A stretch of 64,000 nucleotides of DNA from a virus. The stretch covers positions 1 through 64,000 of the IMG/VR virus record IMGVR_UViG_3300008267_000029. One strand, written 5' to 3'. The first letter of the stretch is position 1; each line of letters begins with the position of its first letter. Positions 6,792-16,370 of the stretch are shown one piece after another. Under the pieces are notes generated by a model. That model did no database searches. It had not been told where the DNA came from and was given only the letters and a program-made list of their open reading frames with translations. Both the position numbers and the translations under genes were made by a program.

Positions 6792-8826
6792 TAACAACAT
6801 ACAAATACCTACTTATGAAAACGGAGTATGGACTGTGTCTACTTTTGATACTAGAGATGCTTTTAGGGATTTTGTGGTATCTATATTTAAGGAGCCAGGT
6901 AAGTATAAGTTTAATGAGACTAGTCTTAAATTTAACGAGCAAGCCCGTTTGTTTAATCAACAAGGTTTTTATTGCGCTTCGCCTCAAGGCACTAAGGACT
7001 TTATTATTTACTGGAACGACCAAAAAAATAAATGTCGAGTAGGGGCAATTTACAAGGATGGTAAGGATACATGGTACATACCACGTGATTATTACATGTG
7101 GCTAAACTTCCTACCTATCTTTAATAAGGAAACCCAGAAGTTTGGTTTTGCTGATGTCCGTGATGCCCAGTATCATATGGCTCTTTACGAATGTCTAGCA
7201 GAATTACATTATAGACATGTAGCTATCTTAAAGAAACGTCAGATTGCATCATCATATTACCATGCGGGTAAGTTAATTAATCAGATTTGGTTTGAAGAAG
7301 GGGTTACCCTTAAAATGGGCGCCAGCCTTCTTAAAGGTGTAATGCAAGGGATGTCCTTTGAGAAAGATCCTACTAACGGGGTAGGGGGACCATGCAAGTA
7401 CTTCTTCCACGAGGAAGCAGGAATTGCTCCTAAGATGGATACAACTTTTGAGTACATCCGTCCTGCTATGAAATCCGGTTTTATGACTACCGGGATGTTT
7501 ATTGCTGCAGGATCTGTCGGAGATCTATCTCAATGTGAGCCTCTTAAGAAAATGATTACCCGACCTGAAGGTAATGACATTTATGCCATTGAATCTACAT
7601 TACTAGATGAAACAGGCGCAAAAGGGATGACGGGACTCTTTATTCCTGAGCAATGGTCGATGCCTCCTTTTATAGATCAATACGGTAACTCTAAAGTAGA
7701 GGAAGCGCTAGTTGCTTTAGATGAGCAATTTTCACAATGGAAAACGGAACTGGATCCACAAGAGTTTCAACTTCGTATATCCCAGCACCCTAGAACTATT
7801 AAGGAAGCATTTGATTTTAGATCTGTATCTGTTTTTCCATCACATCTTATTACAGCACAAACTCGACGTATTGAAGATAAAGAATATGCTGAGGAGCATT
7901 TAGACATTTACAGAAACGAAAAGGGCGAACCAGCAGTAACATCCACAAATAAGTTACCTATCAGAGAGTTTCCTATTACAAAAAATACTGAGGATAAAAC
8001 AGGATGTCTTGTAGTATGGGATAGACCAGTAGAAAATCCAGAGTTTGGAATGTACTATGCATCTGTCGATCCCGTGGGAGAAGGTAAGACTACTACATCC
8101 GATTCTCTATGTGCAATATATGTATACAAAACATCTGTTGAAGTAACTAAAAAAGATGTAGATGGGGTTCAAACATTTATTGAAAATGATAAGATAGTGG
8201 CAGCATGGTGCGGCCGTTTTGATGATATCAATAAAACACATGAGAGATTAGAGCTTATTATAGAATGGTATAACGCATGGACCATTGTGGAAAATAACAT
8301 TCCACAGTTTATTACCCATATGATTAACCGTAAAAAGCAAAAGTATCTAGTACCAAGACAGCAAATTTTATTCTTAAAAGATATAGGAGCTAATGCTAAT
8401 GTATTCCAGGAGTATGGCTGGCGTAATACGGGTACTTTATTTAAAAGTCATATGATAAGTTATGCAATCGAGTTTGTTAGACAAGAGCTTGATCAAATAA
8501 CTCTAGAGGACGGTAAAGTTGTTAAAACAGTTTTTGGTATTGAACGTATTCCTGATATAATGCTGCTTAGAGAAATGATGGCATATAGAGATGGGGTCAA
8601 TGTCGATAGACTTGTATCGTTTGCTGCTTTAGTAGCTTTTGCTAAAGTACAACAAGCTAATAGGGGTTATAAAAAACGTTTTGAAGAGACAGCAGCGTCA
8701 AAAAACTTGGATAACACCAATAAATTCAGTAAATTAAATATGAGCCCTTTCCGTCACATGGGCGGAGGAGGTCATAAATTTTCAGGTATGAAAGTACCTA
8801 AAAATCCATTTAGAAACATAAGATAG
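6781..8826 (+). CDS. terL: Terminase large subunit (TerL)
   Basis: A 681-residue packaging motor. ATPase part: LKKRQIASSYYHAGKL occupies the Walker A position in the deviant form with basic residues at its start, and YFFHEEAGI is Walker B plus catalytic Glu. Nuclease part (RNase H fold): YYASVDPVGEGKTTTSDSL gives the first Asp, WTIVENN the second acidic residue, and NVDRLVSFAALVAFA the C-terminal Asp. The length exceeds typical ~500-residue TerLs but fits crAss-like ones. The C-terminus is a Gly/His/Lys tail. The gene follows PhoH and sits directly before portal (2-base gap), the canonical packaging order. Confidence 0.9.
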   Translation: MNINNNIQIPTYENGVWTVSTFDTRDAFRDFVVSIFKEPGKYKFNETSLKFNEQARLFNQQGFYCASPQGTKDFIIYWNDQKNKCRVGAIYKDGKDTWYIPRDYYMWLNFLPIFNKETQKFGFADVRDAQYHMALYECLAELHYRHVAILKKRQIASSYYHAGKLINQIWFEEGVTLKMGASLLKGVMQGMSFEKDPTNGVGGPCKYFFHEEAGIAPKMDTTFEYIRPAMKSGFMTTGMFIAAGSVGDLSQCEPLKKMITRPEGNDIYAIESTLLDETGAKGMTGLFIPEQWSMPPFIDQYGNSKVEEALVALDEQFSQWKTELDPQEFQLRISQHPRTIKEAFDFRSVSVFPSHLITAQTRRIEDKEYAEEHLDIYRNEKGEPAVTSTNKLPIREFPITKNTEDKTGCLVVWDRPVENPEFGMYYASVDPVGEGKTTTSDSLCAIYVYKTSVEVTKKDVDGVQTFIENDKIVAAWCGRFDDINKTHERLELIIEWYNAWTIVENNIPQFITHMINRKKQKYLVPRQQILFLKDIGANANVFQEYGWRNTGTLFKSHMISYAIEFVRQELDQITLEDGKVVKTVFGIERIPDIMLLREMMAYRDGVNVDRLVSFAALVAFAKVQQANRGYKKRFEETAASKNLDNTNKFSKLNMSPFRHMGGGGHKFSGMKVPKNPFRNIR

Positions 8827-8827
8827 T

Positions 8828-11578
8828 ATGCAGATATATAATGCAATGCAGATTAAGGCTGGGGCCAAGGTTGAGTACAACAAAATGGGTACTCTTAACC
8901 AGCCTATTCAGTTTATTCCTAGAAGTGAGAAGGATACTGACTGGGCAGCCTGGAACCTAGACTGGTTAGAATGGAAAGGCTTACAGCACGTACGCCGTAA
9001 TGCTCGTCGCCTGATGAAGAACTATAAACTTGCAAAAGGTATTATAGATAGGGGTGACTATATTATCGAAGAGGATAATGAATATGCGGATCTTATTGAA
9101 ACCCTTACTAAAGAGGATGCATCAGCATTAGAGCTAAAGTTCTATCCTATTATTCCAAATGTTATTAATACTCTTGTTGCTGAATTTGCAAAACGTTCTA
9201 GCGCTATTACTTATAAGTCTGTTGATGAGACATCTTATAATGAAATGATGGAACTTAAGAGAAGTCAAATCGAAGATTCTCTTACTAAAGCAGCAGAACA
9301 ACAATTAATGATGAAACTTGCTGAGGATGGTGTAGATGTTAATTCAGAAGAATATCAGCAAGCATTATCTCCAGAAAATGTTAAATCTTTACCAGAGATC
9401 CAAGACTTTTTTACTAAGTCTTATAAGTCTTTAGTAGAGCAATGGGCGTCTCACCAACATCAGGTAGACGTAGAACGTTTTAAATTAGACGAGTTAGAGG
9501 AAAGAGGTTTCCGCGATATGTTGATTACAGACCGCGAGTTCTGGCATTTCCGTATGATGGAGGATGACTATGATCTAGAGTTATGGAATCCAGTACTTAC
9601 ATTCTACCATAAATCTCCTGATGCACGTTATATATCTCAGGGTCAATGGGTTGGTAAATATGATATGATGACCGTAGCAGATGTTATTGACCGTTACGGA
9701 TGGTTGATGACAGAGGAGCAGATGAATACTCTAGAGCAAATCTATCCTGTACGCTCTGCTGGTTACCCTATTCAAGGTTATCAAAACGATGGTACCTATT
9801 ATGACGGTACTAAGTCTCATGACTGGAATACCAATATGCCTTCTTTAGGATACCGTCAATATACTTCAATGTGGGATAATACTCTACGCGGGGGAGATAT
9901 TGTTAACTGGATTCTTTCAGATAGCGAAGACTGGTTCGATATGGGTATGACCAACTTACTACGTGTAACTACAGTTTACTGGAAGTCACAACGTAAAGTA
10001 GGGCATTTAACTAAGATCGATGATATGGGATCTGTTACTACGGATCTTATAGATGAATCATATAAGATTACGGATAAACCTCTTTATAATACGGATCTCT
10101 TTAAAAATAAGACGAAGGATAACTTGTTATTCGGAGAACATATAGATTGGATCTGGATTAACGAAGTATGGGGAGGAGTAAAGATTGGACCTAACCATCC
10201 AACTTATTGGGGAACTAATAACCCAGGTGGTATTAATCCTATTTACTTAGGTATTAACCAGAATAATATTGCGCCAATAAAATTCCAGTTTAAAGGTGAT
10301 GACAGCCTATACGGATGTAAGCTTCCTGTAGAAGGTTCTGTATTCTCAGACCGTAATACAAGATCTACATCTCTAGTAGACTTAATGAAGCCTTTCCAGA
10401 TTGGATATAACATTGTAAATAATCAGATTGCTGACATCCTTGTAGATGAATTAGGAACTGTTATCTTACTGGATCAGAATGCTTTACCAAGACATTCTTT
10501 AGGGGAAGACTGGGGAAAGAACAACTTAGCCAAAGCATATGTGGCTATGAAGAACTTCCAGATGCTCCCATTAGATACTACTATTTCTAATACAGAGAAT
10601 CCTTTAGCGTTCCAGCACTACCAGAAATTAGATCTAGAACAGACTAATCGTTTGATGTCTCGTATTCAATTAGCTCAGTATTTTAAAACACAGGCTTTCG
10701 AAGTAATTGGTATTACTCCACAACGACTTGGTCAGCAAATTGGTCAGCAAACTGCTACGGGGATTGAACAGTCTTTGAATGCATCTTATGCTCAAACTGA
10801 AACTTACTTTATACAACACTGTGATTATTTAATGCCTCGCGTACATGCTATGCGTACAGACTTAGCGCAGTACTATAACTCCACTAAACCATCAGTACGC
10901 CTACAATATATTACTTCAGCAGATGAAAGAAAGAATTTCGAGATTAATGGCACTGACCTTCTTCTTAGAGACCTTAATATTTTTTGTACTACTAAAGCTA
11001 ATCATCGTTCCGTTTTGGAGCAGCTTAAACAAATGGCTGTTTCTAATAACACTTCTGGTGCTTCCATTTATGATCTGGGTAACATACTTATGGCTGATTC
11101 GATTCCTGACGTTACTCAAATACTTAAGAAGACTGAAGCGAAAGCTCAGCAACAGCGTCAAGAGGAGATGCAGCAACAACAACAGATGCAAGAACAAATG
11201 ATTCAGGCTAAGCAAGAAGAGGCAAAAATGAAAATGGAGTTTGAAGCTGCTGAAAATGAGAAAGATAGACAGAATAGAATCTATGAGGCCAAGATTAAAT
11301 CTGCCGGCTTTGGCGCTGCTGTAGATATTAATCAAAACCAGCAAAGTGATTATCAAGATGCTCTTAAAGAAATCAATCGTACTGAAGCTCAGAACGAAAA
11401 CATTAATCTTCAAAGAGAAAAAGAAGTCTCTAGGATGACAGAGCATCGCGATAAGATGGGGATCGAACAAGAAAAAATTAATACGCAGCTAAAGATTGCG
11501 CAAACACAACTGGACATAGCTAGAGAAAATAAAAACAAATTTGACAAAAAGTCGAATGATAAGAATAAGAAAAAGTAA
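8828..11578 (+). CDS. Portal protein
   Basis: A 916-residue protein immediately after TerL. Portal-like features include an N-terminal region with YPIIPNVINTLVAEFAKRSS, a wing rich in aromatic/acidic residues (ITDREFWHFRMMEDDYDLEL), and the segment LGQQIGQQTATGIEQSLNAS followed by a long helix, the usual stem/crown transition. Residues ~770-916 form a Gln/Glu/Lys-rich coiled coil (EEMQQQQQMQEQMIQAKQEE) and end in a basic tail. The size matches the large crAss-like portals rather than 500-residue ones. In crAss-like particles the portal is thought to contact packaged cargo proteins, which could explain the long C-terminal extension (inference). Confidence 0.85.
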   Translation: MQIYNAMQIKAGAKVEYNKMGTLNQPIQFIPRSEKDTDWAAWNLDWLEWKGLQHVRRNARRLMKNYKLAKGIIDRGDYIIEEDNEYADLIETLTKEDASALELKFYPIIPNVINTLVAEFAKRSSAITYKSVDETSYNEMMELKRSQIEDSLTKAAEQQLMMKLAEDGVDVNSEEYQQALSPENVKSLPEIQDFFTKSYKSLVEQWASHQHQVDVERFKLDELEERGFRDMLITDREFWHFRMMEDDYDLELWNPVLTFYHKSPDARYISQGQWVGKYDMMTVADVIDRYGWLMTEEQMNTLEQIYPVRSAGYPIQGYQNDGTYYDGTKSHDWNTNMPSLGYRQYTSMWDNTLRGGDIVNWILSDSEDWFDMGMTNLLRVTTVYWKSQRKVGHLTKIDDMGSVTTDLIDESYKITDKPLYNTDLFKNKTKDNLLFGEHIDWIWINEVWGGVKIGPNHPTYWGTNNPGGINPIYLGINQNNIAPIKFQFKGDDSLYGCKLPVEGSVFSDRNTRSTSLVDLMKPFQIGYNIVNNQIADILVDELGTVILLDQNALPRHSLGEDWGKNNLAKAYVAMKNFQMLPLDTTISNTENPLAFQHYQKLDLEQTNRLMSRIQLAQYFKTQAFEVIGITPQRLGQQIGQQTATGIEQSLNASYAQTETYFIQHCDYLMPRVHAMRTDLAQYYNSTKPSVRLQYITSADERKNFEINGTDLLLRDLNIFCTTKANHRSVLEQLKQMAVSNNTSGASIYDLGNILMADSIPDVTQILKKTEAKAQQQRQEEMQQQQQMQEQMIQAKQEEAKMKMEFEAAENEKDRQNRIYEAKIKSAGFGAAVDINQNQQSDYQDALKEINRTEAQNENINLQREKEVSRMTEHRDKMGIEQEKINTQLKIAQTQLDIARENKNKFDKKSNDKNKKK

Positions 11579-11638
11579 GCTTTTGCTATAAAATCAGCTA
11601 TATTTTTTCTAACTACTTAATTTTTAAAGTTTAAACCA

Positions 11639-11646
11639 TAGATTTG
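11639..11646 (+). promoter_or_regulatory. Possible promoter -7 box upstream of scaffold/capsid genes
   Basis: TAGATTTG fits the Bacteroidota TAnnTTTG box and lies 38 bases before the start at 11685 in a 106-base gap. A clear -33 TTG is missing. As in the promoter near 3290, GTTTAAAC lies just upstream (around 11629-11636), a shared palindrome that may be a phage-specific element. Confidence 0.4.
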
Positions 11647-11684
11647 CGTATATTAATATTGTAGAGAATTAAAAAACCAACCAT

Positions 11685-12899
11685 ATGTCTACACAGAATG
11701 CAGAAACTACCTCTATTGAACAAGTAGAGATGAACCTAGACGAGATTCTAGGAACCCCGGGAGCAGAAAACGTTATGCTTCCAGAAGAGGAGAAAAAGCC
11801 GAGCATGTTTAGCTCGCCTAAAGTAGACCTCAGTTTTGTTGACAAGGCCGACGATGAAGACGAAGGCGAAGAAAAAGAAACCGCATCTATAGATGATGTA
11901 ATTGGCGAAGTTGATCCTGATTCAGATTTCAGAAAAAAAGAAGAAGCTGATGATAAACCAAAGGCCGGAAGACCTAAGGTGGACAAAAGCGGAATGGCAG
12001 AGCTAGTTAATAAACTTATAGAAGCAGGTAAGTTAGTTCCGTTTGAGGACGAGAAACCTATGGAAGAGTATACCATTAAGGATTACGAAGAACTTATTGA
12101 GGCAAACTTTGCTGAGATTGAGAACAAAGTAAGACAGGAGACTCCAGTAGAGTTTTTTGAATCTCTTCCAGAAGAACTTCAGTATGCAGCTAAATATGTG
12201 GCAGATGGAGGTCAGGATCTAAAAGGACTGTTTAAAATTCTTGCGCAAGCTGAAGAAGTTCGTGAATTAAATCCAAGTTCTGAGAGAGACCAAGAACAAA
12301 TTGTACGTGAATATTTACGTGCAACTAACTTTGGTTCAGCAGAAGATATTGAAGAAGAGATCGACGGTTGGAGAGACCGTGGAGACTTAGAAGCAAAAGC
12401 TCTTAAGTTTAAACCAAAGTTGGATAAAATGCAGGAGCATGTTGTAGCTCAGAGACTTGCTAAACAAGAGCAAATGAAGAGGCAACAACAAGCAGCATCT
12501 GAAGCATATATGCAAAACGTATATAATACAGTTGCCGCTGCAGATCTAAACGGAATTAAGTTAGATAAACGTACGCAGAATATGATTTATACAGGACTAG
12601 TACAACCTAGTTACCCGTCTATCTCAGGTAAGCAAACTAATCTATTAGGACATCTATTAGAGAAGTATCAATACGTTGAACCTAACTATAATAAAATTGC
12701 TAAAGTACTTTGGTTACTTGCTGACGAGGAAGGATACGAATCGAAAGTAAAGGAACAAGGTAAAGCAGCACAAGTGGAGAAAACAGTACGTCAGCTTAAG
12801 ACTGAACAAGCTAAGATGGCTACAAGTACTCCAGTTGTAGAGAAAGAAGAAACAACCCAAAGAAGAATCCCACGAAGTGGTAACTTCTTTAAACGATAA
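11685..12899 (+). CDS. Putative capsid scaffolding protein
   Basis: A 404-residue protein between portal and major capsid genes, the usual slot for a scaffold. The first ~110 residues are highly acidic and low-complexity (DKADDEDEGEEKETASIDDV), probably disordered. The middle and C-terminal parts are helical and charged (VVAQRLAKQEQMKRQQQAAS) and the protein ends in a basic tail (RRIPRSGNFFKR), reminiscent of scaffold C-termini that touch the capsid shell. No protease motif is visible, so I do not call a scaffold-protease fusion. The start is preceded by the A-rich leader TTAAAAAACCAACC. Assignment rests on position and composition. Confidence 0.7.
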   Translation: MSTQNAETTSIEQVEMNLDEILGTPGAENVMLPEEEKKPSMFSSPKVDLSFVDKADDEDEGEEKETASIDDVIGEVDPDSDFRKKEEADDKPKAGRPKVDKSGMAELVNKLIEAGKLVPFEDEKPMEEYTIKDYEELIEANFAEIENKVRQETPVEFFESLPEELQYAAKYVADGGQDLKGLFKILAQAEEVRELNPSSERDQEQIVREYLRATNFGSAEDIEEEIDGWRDRGDLEAKALKFKPKLDKMQEHVVAQRLAKQEQMKRQQQAASEAYMQNVYNTVAAADLNGIKLDKRTQNMIYTGLVQPSYPSISGKQTNLLGHLLEKYQYVEPNYNKIAKVLWLLADEEGYESKVKEQGKAAQVEKTVRQLKTEQAKMATSTPVVEKEETTQRRIPRSGNFFKR

Positions 12900-12925
12900 A
12901 ATAACCCTTAAATAAATAAATAAAA

Positions 12926-14545
12926 ATGCCAACTCCAGTTTTAAACAATGGTATATTTCTACGAGATACCAACTACGCCGCTAGTTCACACGTAGATTCT
13001 TACCACTTAGTTAACATGCTAAAGAATGCTGAGCCTATGGATTTAGGACCAGTAGATCTTTGGGCAATGGCTCAAAAAATTGAGATGCCTTTGTACCAGA
13101 TGTCTAGCTTCGGTGGAAAGAACGTAATTAATGTTGATAATGCTCGCGGAGAGTACAAATGGCAAACGCCAGTTGTATTAGATCTTCCTTACATTGTTGA
13201 CGATGTTGAATTAAATGGAGCTACAGCAGTAGGTGCTGATGGTTCTCTATTTAAAATTAAACTTTCACGTCGCGAATTTGGACATGGTGATATCATCACT
13301 TATGACAAGTACAACGGTGCTGAAATGTACATCACTGCTGATGATATCTTCCCAGTAGGTGATGGTTTTGTGTATACTGTACAATTGGTAAACAACGATA
13401 ACGCTTTTGCATTATCTTCTGCTTACCTTGCACCAGGTACTAAAATCTTCCGTAAAGGTTCTGCTCGTGGTGAGTACGGAGAGCGTTTCTCTGACATCAC
13501 TACACAAGCTGGTTTCCGCGAATTCTACAACTTCGTAGGAGGAGCTGAAGCGCATGTACACTATTCTGTATCTTCTCGCGCTGATCTTATGATCAAAGGC
13601 GGAATGAATGCAGATGGTACTGTACCAGTTACTGAGATCTGGCGTAACTTTGACAAGAACATTGATCCATCTATCGCTAACCTAGATTCTATGGTTTCAC
13701 GTATGGGTAAGGATTACGTTAAACGTGCAATGGGTAACGGTTCTTTGTCTCGTACTTTCTTGACTACTATGGAAGCAGCTCACTTGACTAAGGTAGCTAG
13801 CGACATTGAAACTTACTTAATGTGGGGACAAGGTGGACGCGTTCGTCAAGACGGTCCAGATGATGTACGTTTGTCAGTCGGTCTTTGGAAGCAATTGGAC
13901 AACTCGTTCAAGCGCGTTTATAACAAATCTGGTTTCAACTTAGATTTGTTTCGTTCTGAATTATACAACTTCTATGCTGGTAAGGTTGACTTCCAAGGTC
14001 CAGATCCTAAGCGTCAGTTGATCGTACAAACAGGTATGGGCGGTATGCGCATGGTTAACGAAGCAATCAAACGTGAGGCTATGTCTTCAGGATTGTTGAT
14101 CCAAGCTGCGGATATTGGAGCTATCACTGGTAAAGGTATGGATTTGAACTTCGGATTTGCTTACACTTCTTATGTTATCCCATTCTTGGCTAACGTTAAG
14201 TTCGTATTGAACCCAGCATTCGATAACTTACATACTAACGATATTGAAAACCCAATTATCGATGGTTTCCCATTGTCTTCTTATAGCTTCATCATCTTTG
14301 ATATTACCGATAACACTAACGATAATATCTTCTTGTTGAAACTTAACTGGGATAACCAATTGAAATGGTGGTACCAAAACGGAACTATGGATTACATGGG
14401 TCGTACTCAAGGATTCCAAAGTTCTGGACAGTTTAACGGATACCGCGTATATATGACACAAACAATGCCTGCAATCTGGGTTAAAGACCCGACCAAAGTA
14501 TTGAAAATCGTTATGCGTAACCCAGTTACTGGTGGATCATTCTAA
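12926..14545 (+). CDS. Major capsid protein (HK97-fold expected)
   Basis: A 539-residue protein after the scaffold gene and closed by a strong terminator. Codon use is biased towards a narrow set (CGT/CGC Arg, AAC Asn, TTC Phe), unlike the AGA/AAT-rich neighbours and consistent with very high expression. It begins MPTPVLNNGIFLRDTNYA, and the mixed alpha/beta middle with GGMNADGTVPVTEIWRNFDK and the C-terminal beta region with WWYQNGTMDYMGRT suit an HK97-type shell protein of the crAss-like length class. No signal peptide or catalytic motif. The fold is inferred from context and length. Confidence 0.85.
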   Translation: MPTPVLNNGIFLRDTNYAASSHVDSYHLVNMLKNAEPMDLGPVDLWAMAQKIEMPLYQMSSFGGKNVINVDNARGEYKWQTPVVLDLPYIVDDVELNGATAVGADGSLFKIKLSRREFGHGDIITYDKYNGAEMYITADDIFPVGDGFVYTVQLVNNDNAFALSSAYLAPGTKIFRKGSARGEYGERFSDITTQAGFREFYNFVGGAEAHVHYSVSSRADLMIKGGMNADGTVPVTEIWRNFDKNIDPSIANLDSMVSRMGKDYVKRAMGNGSLSRTFLTTMEAAHLTKVASDIETYLMWGQGGRVRQDGPDDVRLSVGLWKQLDNSFKRVYNKSGFNLDLFRSELYNFYAGKVDFQGPDPKRQLIVQTGMGGMRMVNEAIKREAMSSGLLIQAADIGAITGKGMDLNFGFAYTSYVIPFLANVKFVLNPAFDNLHTNDIENPIIDGFPLSSYSFIIFDITDNTNDNIFLLKLNWDNQLKWWYQNGTMDYMGRTQGFQSSGQFNGYRVYMTQTMPAIWVKDPTKVLKIVMRNPVTGGSF

Positions 14546-14568
14546 TCTTAAATAACCTGTAAAAAATT

Positions 14569-14598
14569 GGGGGAGGCTAAAAATCTCCCCCTTTTTTT
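14569..14598 (+). terminator. Strong rho-independent terminator after capsid gene
   Basis: A perfect seven-base-pair stem, GGGGGAG (14569-14575) with CTCCCCC (14585-14591), a nine-base loop and a T7 tract (14592-14598). It lies 24 bases after the capsid stop. Confidence 0.9.
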
Positions 14599-14610
14599 AC
14601 TACTTTTACA

Positions 14611-14635
14611 AAAACCAATTAATTAAAAACCAACA
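14611..14635 (+). promoter_or_regulatory. A-rich translational leader (repeated AAAAACCAA)
   Basis: AAAAACCAA occurs twice here (around 14611-14618 and 14625-14633), directly before the ATG at 14636. Closely related leaders precede the starts at 11685, 18551 and 21248. No Shine-Dalgarno is present, as is normal in Bacteroidota. Probably a translation enhancer. Confidence 0.45.
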
Positions 14636-15655
14636 ATGGCGACAACATTTACAAAAGTCGAAAGGTATTCCGAAACTAAAAGGAGTCCAATCGCAATTAG
14701 ACCCTACTTCGATGATCGTATCGGAAATATGGGATTAGAGAAATATGGTATGGCTCTTTACGAAGGAGTTAAACATATGGAACAATTAGCATGTCTTGAA
14801 TTCAACGGAATCAAGAGATATGTAACCGGACTTAACGAGTTTGCTCCAGAGATCAAGAGTATTCCTGATCCTGAATTAAGAGAAGCAATTATTCGTGATA
14901 TCCGTAGCGTTATTGCAGAACTTGAAAAAGAACTTGCGGCTAACGTAATTGACGTTGAAGACAAAGACTTCTGGGCAAAAGTTAAATTACTTAGACCGGA
15001 TAACGATGACTTCTGGGGAAAGATTGAAATAAAAGCTGGAAACGAACCAATCTATTTGGATCCAAAAGATCCTTATGACTTGGTAAAACTTTACGCTATT
15101 AACGCTGGAGGTTTTAGTATTGTAGCGAGAAGCTATGAGGAAGCTAGATCAAAGATGCCTGCACCTAAGTTTTACTTAGACAAGCATGTTGAAACTGTTT
15201 CTACCAAAACTGAAAGTAAGAAGTTACGTAATAAAGCTCTTGCTGAATTACAGAAGTTGTTCGATAAGAATACAAACAAACTTCTTTATATTGCTAAAGT
15301 TGTAGATACGGCTAGTGCTCAGTACAGAAAGAGTACTCCTAATGATGTTATTTATGACAATATGGATAACTTTATTAATGGTACAGGTTCTGAAAAGAAT
15401 CCTAATCGTGCTGCACAAATGTTCTTAGACGCTGCTGGTTTAGGTATGGAAGTACTTAAATTAAAGGCTATGGTTAAGGACGCTACGTTTTATAAATTTA
15501 TTGTAACAAAAGCTGATGGGTTTGTATACACTGCTGAGAAAAATATTCTTTTGGGACGTAACCAAACGGATGCAGTAGAATATTTAAACAATCCTCTTCA
15601 TGAAGATGTTTTGGTAGATTTGTTAAAAAAAGTAGAAAAATATTGGAATCAATAA
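14636..15655 (+). CDS. Virion-associated protein of unknown function
   Basis: A 339-residue protein directly after the capsid terminator. The N-terminal half contains a helix with REAIIRDIRSVIAELEKELA, then a segment with two similar pieces (EDKDFWAKVKLLRPDN and DNDDFWGKIEIKAGN). The C-terminal half is helical with KLRNKALAELQKLFDKN and ends in a charged helix. It has no membrane segment or catalytic motif. Position after the capsid and the A-rich leader suggest a structural product made in quantity, such as a head accessory protein; that is an inference. Confidence 0.6.
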   Translation: MATTFTKVERYSETKRSPIAIRPYFDDRIGNMGLEKYGMALYEGVKHMEQLACLEFNGIKRYVTGLNEFAPEIKSIPDPELREAIIRDIRSVIAELEKELAANVIDVEDKDFWAKVKLLRPDNDDFWGKIEIKAGNEPIYLDPKDPYDLVKLYAINAGGFSIVARSYEEARSKMPAPKFYLDKHVETVSTKTESKKLRNKALAELQKLFDKNTNKLLYIAKVVDTASAQYRKSTPNDVIYDNMDNFINGTGSEKNPNRAAQMFLDAAGLGMEVLKLKAMVKDATFYKFIVTKADGFVYTAEKNILLGRNQTDAVEYLNNPLHEDVLVDLLKKVEKYWNQ

Positions 15656-15682
15656 CTATCTTATATATAAATACTTAAAGAA

Positions 15683-15871
15683 ATGAAAAATTCAGGTGCA
15701 AAAGGTATTGGTGGAAAATCCAATCCTAATAACATGGCAGTATTTAATGCTATTAAAAATTCTGCTGGTAAGTCTTCTGGTAAAGTAAACCCTAGCCCAG
15801 ATGCTACAAAGAAGTCTAAAGGTAAATCATCAGGTGGGGTTAATAAACCACAACCTAAACCAGGACGTTAA
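15683..15871 (+). CDS. Small Lys/Gly/Ser-rich basic protein
   Basis: A 62-residue, low-complexity basic protein (KNSAGKSSGKVNPSPDATKK and similar), presumably disordered. It is the first of a chain of eight tiny genes running to 17245. The stop overlaps the next start (TAATG). A nucleic-acid or capsid-lumen role is conceivable from charge alone. Confidence 0.5.
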   Translation: MKNSGAKGIGGKSNPNNMAVFNAIKNSAGKSSGKVNPSPDATKKSKGKSSGGVNKPQPKPGR

Positions 15872-15993
15872 TGGCTATCCTTACTAAACAGGAAGCTAAA
15901 AACTTAATTCATTATAAGAAGGCCTCTCCTCCTAAATTTGCAGGGGGAGGGACTTCTAAATGTGGCTTAGTTCAATCTTCTAAAAAGAAATAA
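15871..15993 (+). CDS. Very small basic protein (40 residues)
   Basis: ATG at 15871 overlaps the preceding stop (TAATG). The product is 40 residues, reads MAILTKQEAKNLIHYKKASP, continues with PPKFAGGGTSKCG and ends in QSSKKK. The next ATG follows one base after the stop, so it fits exactly into the coupled chain of small genes. The GGG and Lys-rich ending resemble the neighbouring small proteins. No function known. Confidence 0.5.
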   Translation: MAILTKQEAKNLIHYKKASPPKFAGGGTSKCGLVQSSKKK

Positions 15994-15994
15994 C

Positions 15995-16213
15995 ATGGCA
16001 GCTAAAAAATCAACTAGCCCTAGAAAATCTACTGCTTCAATCAGTATCTCTTCTCCAAATAAAGCGGAGATGCGTAAATGGGAAATTGAATCAGCTATGA
16101 ATACTTTACGTCGTGCAGAAGAAATTCGTAAGGACGCTAAGATGATGACTGATGTAAAGAAATTTGCCCAAGAACAAATCAAGATGCTAGGAGGCATGGT
16201 AAAAGGAAAATAA
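15995..16213 (+). CDS. Small basic helical protein
   Basis: 72 residues. A Lys/Ser-rich N-terminus is followed by an amphipathic helix (AEMRKWEIESAMNTLRRAEE) and a second helix ending GGMVKGK. The double-helix pattern suggests a small helical hairpin. It sits in the small-gene chain with one-base spacing on each side. I recall similar proteins in other Bacteroidota phages but no function. Confidence 0.55.
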   Translation: MAAKKSTSPRKSTASISISSPNKAEMRKWEIESAMNTLRRAEEIRKDAKMMTDVKKFAQEQIKMLGGMVKGK

Positions 16214-16214
16214 C

Positions 16215-16370
16215 ATGGCTAAAAAAGAAATGATTAAACGCAAGGACGGTAGCACATCTCAAAGAGGACTTTGGGATAACATCCGTGCTAATAAAGGTTC
16301 TGGAAAGAAACCTACAGCAGAAATGCTAAAGCAAGAAAAAAAGATTAACGCTAAATCTAAAAAGAAATGA
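16215..16370 (+). CDS. Very small basic protein with GLWDNIRANKGSGKKP motif
   Basis: 51 residues. The core RGLWDNIRANKGSGKKPTAE followed by MLKQEKKI resembles a motif I know from many small uncharacterised aquatic-phage proteins (W-x-N-I-x-A-x-x-G-S-G-x-x). The stop overlaps the next start (AAATGATG). The motif conservation supports a real gene despite the size. Function unknown. Confidence 0.6.
   Translation: MAKKEMIKRKDGSTSQRGLWDNIRANKGSGKKPTAEMLKQEKKINAKSKKK

Noticed and set aside
10916-11470. A 184-codon antisense frame opposite the portal C-terminus
   Set aside because: It is the complement of the Gln/Glu/Lys-rich coiled-coil code of portal, giving a Leu/Phe/Ser run; no independent support.
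11579-11684. Terminator after portal
   Set aside because: There is a T-run (TATTTTTTCT) but only a short, poorly paired potential stem before it.
11669-12076. A 135-codon antisense Ser-rich frame opposite the scaffold gene
   Set aside because: It mirrors the acidic, low-complexity N-terminus of the scaffold (GAA/GAT read as TTC/ATC), and the sense gene is far better supported.
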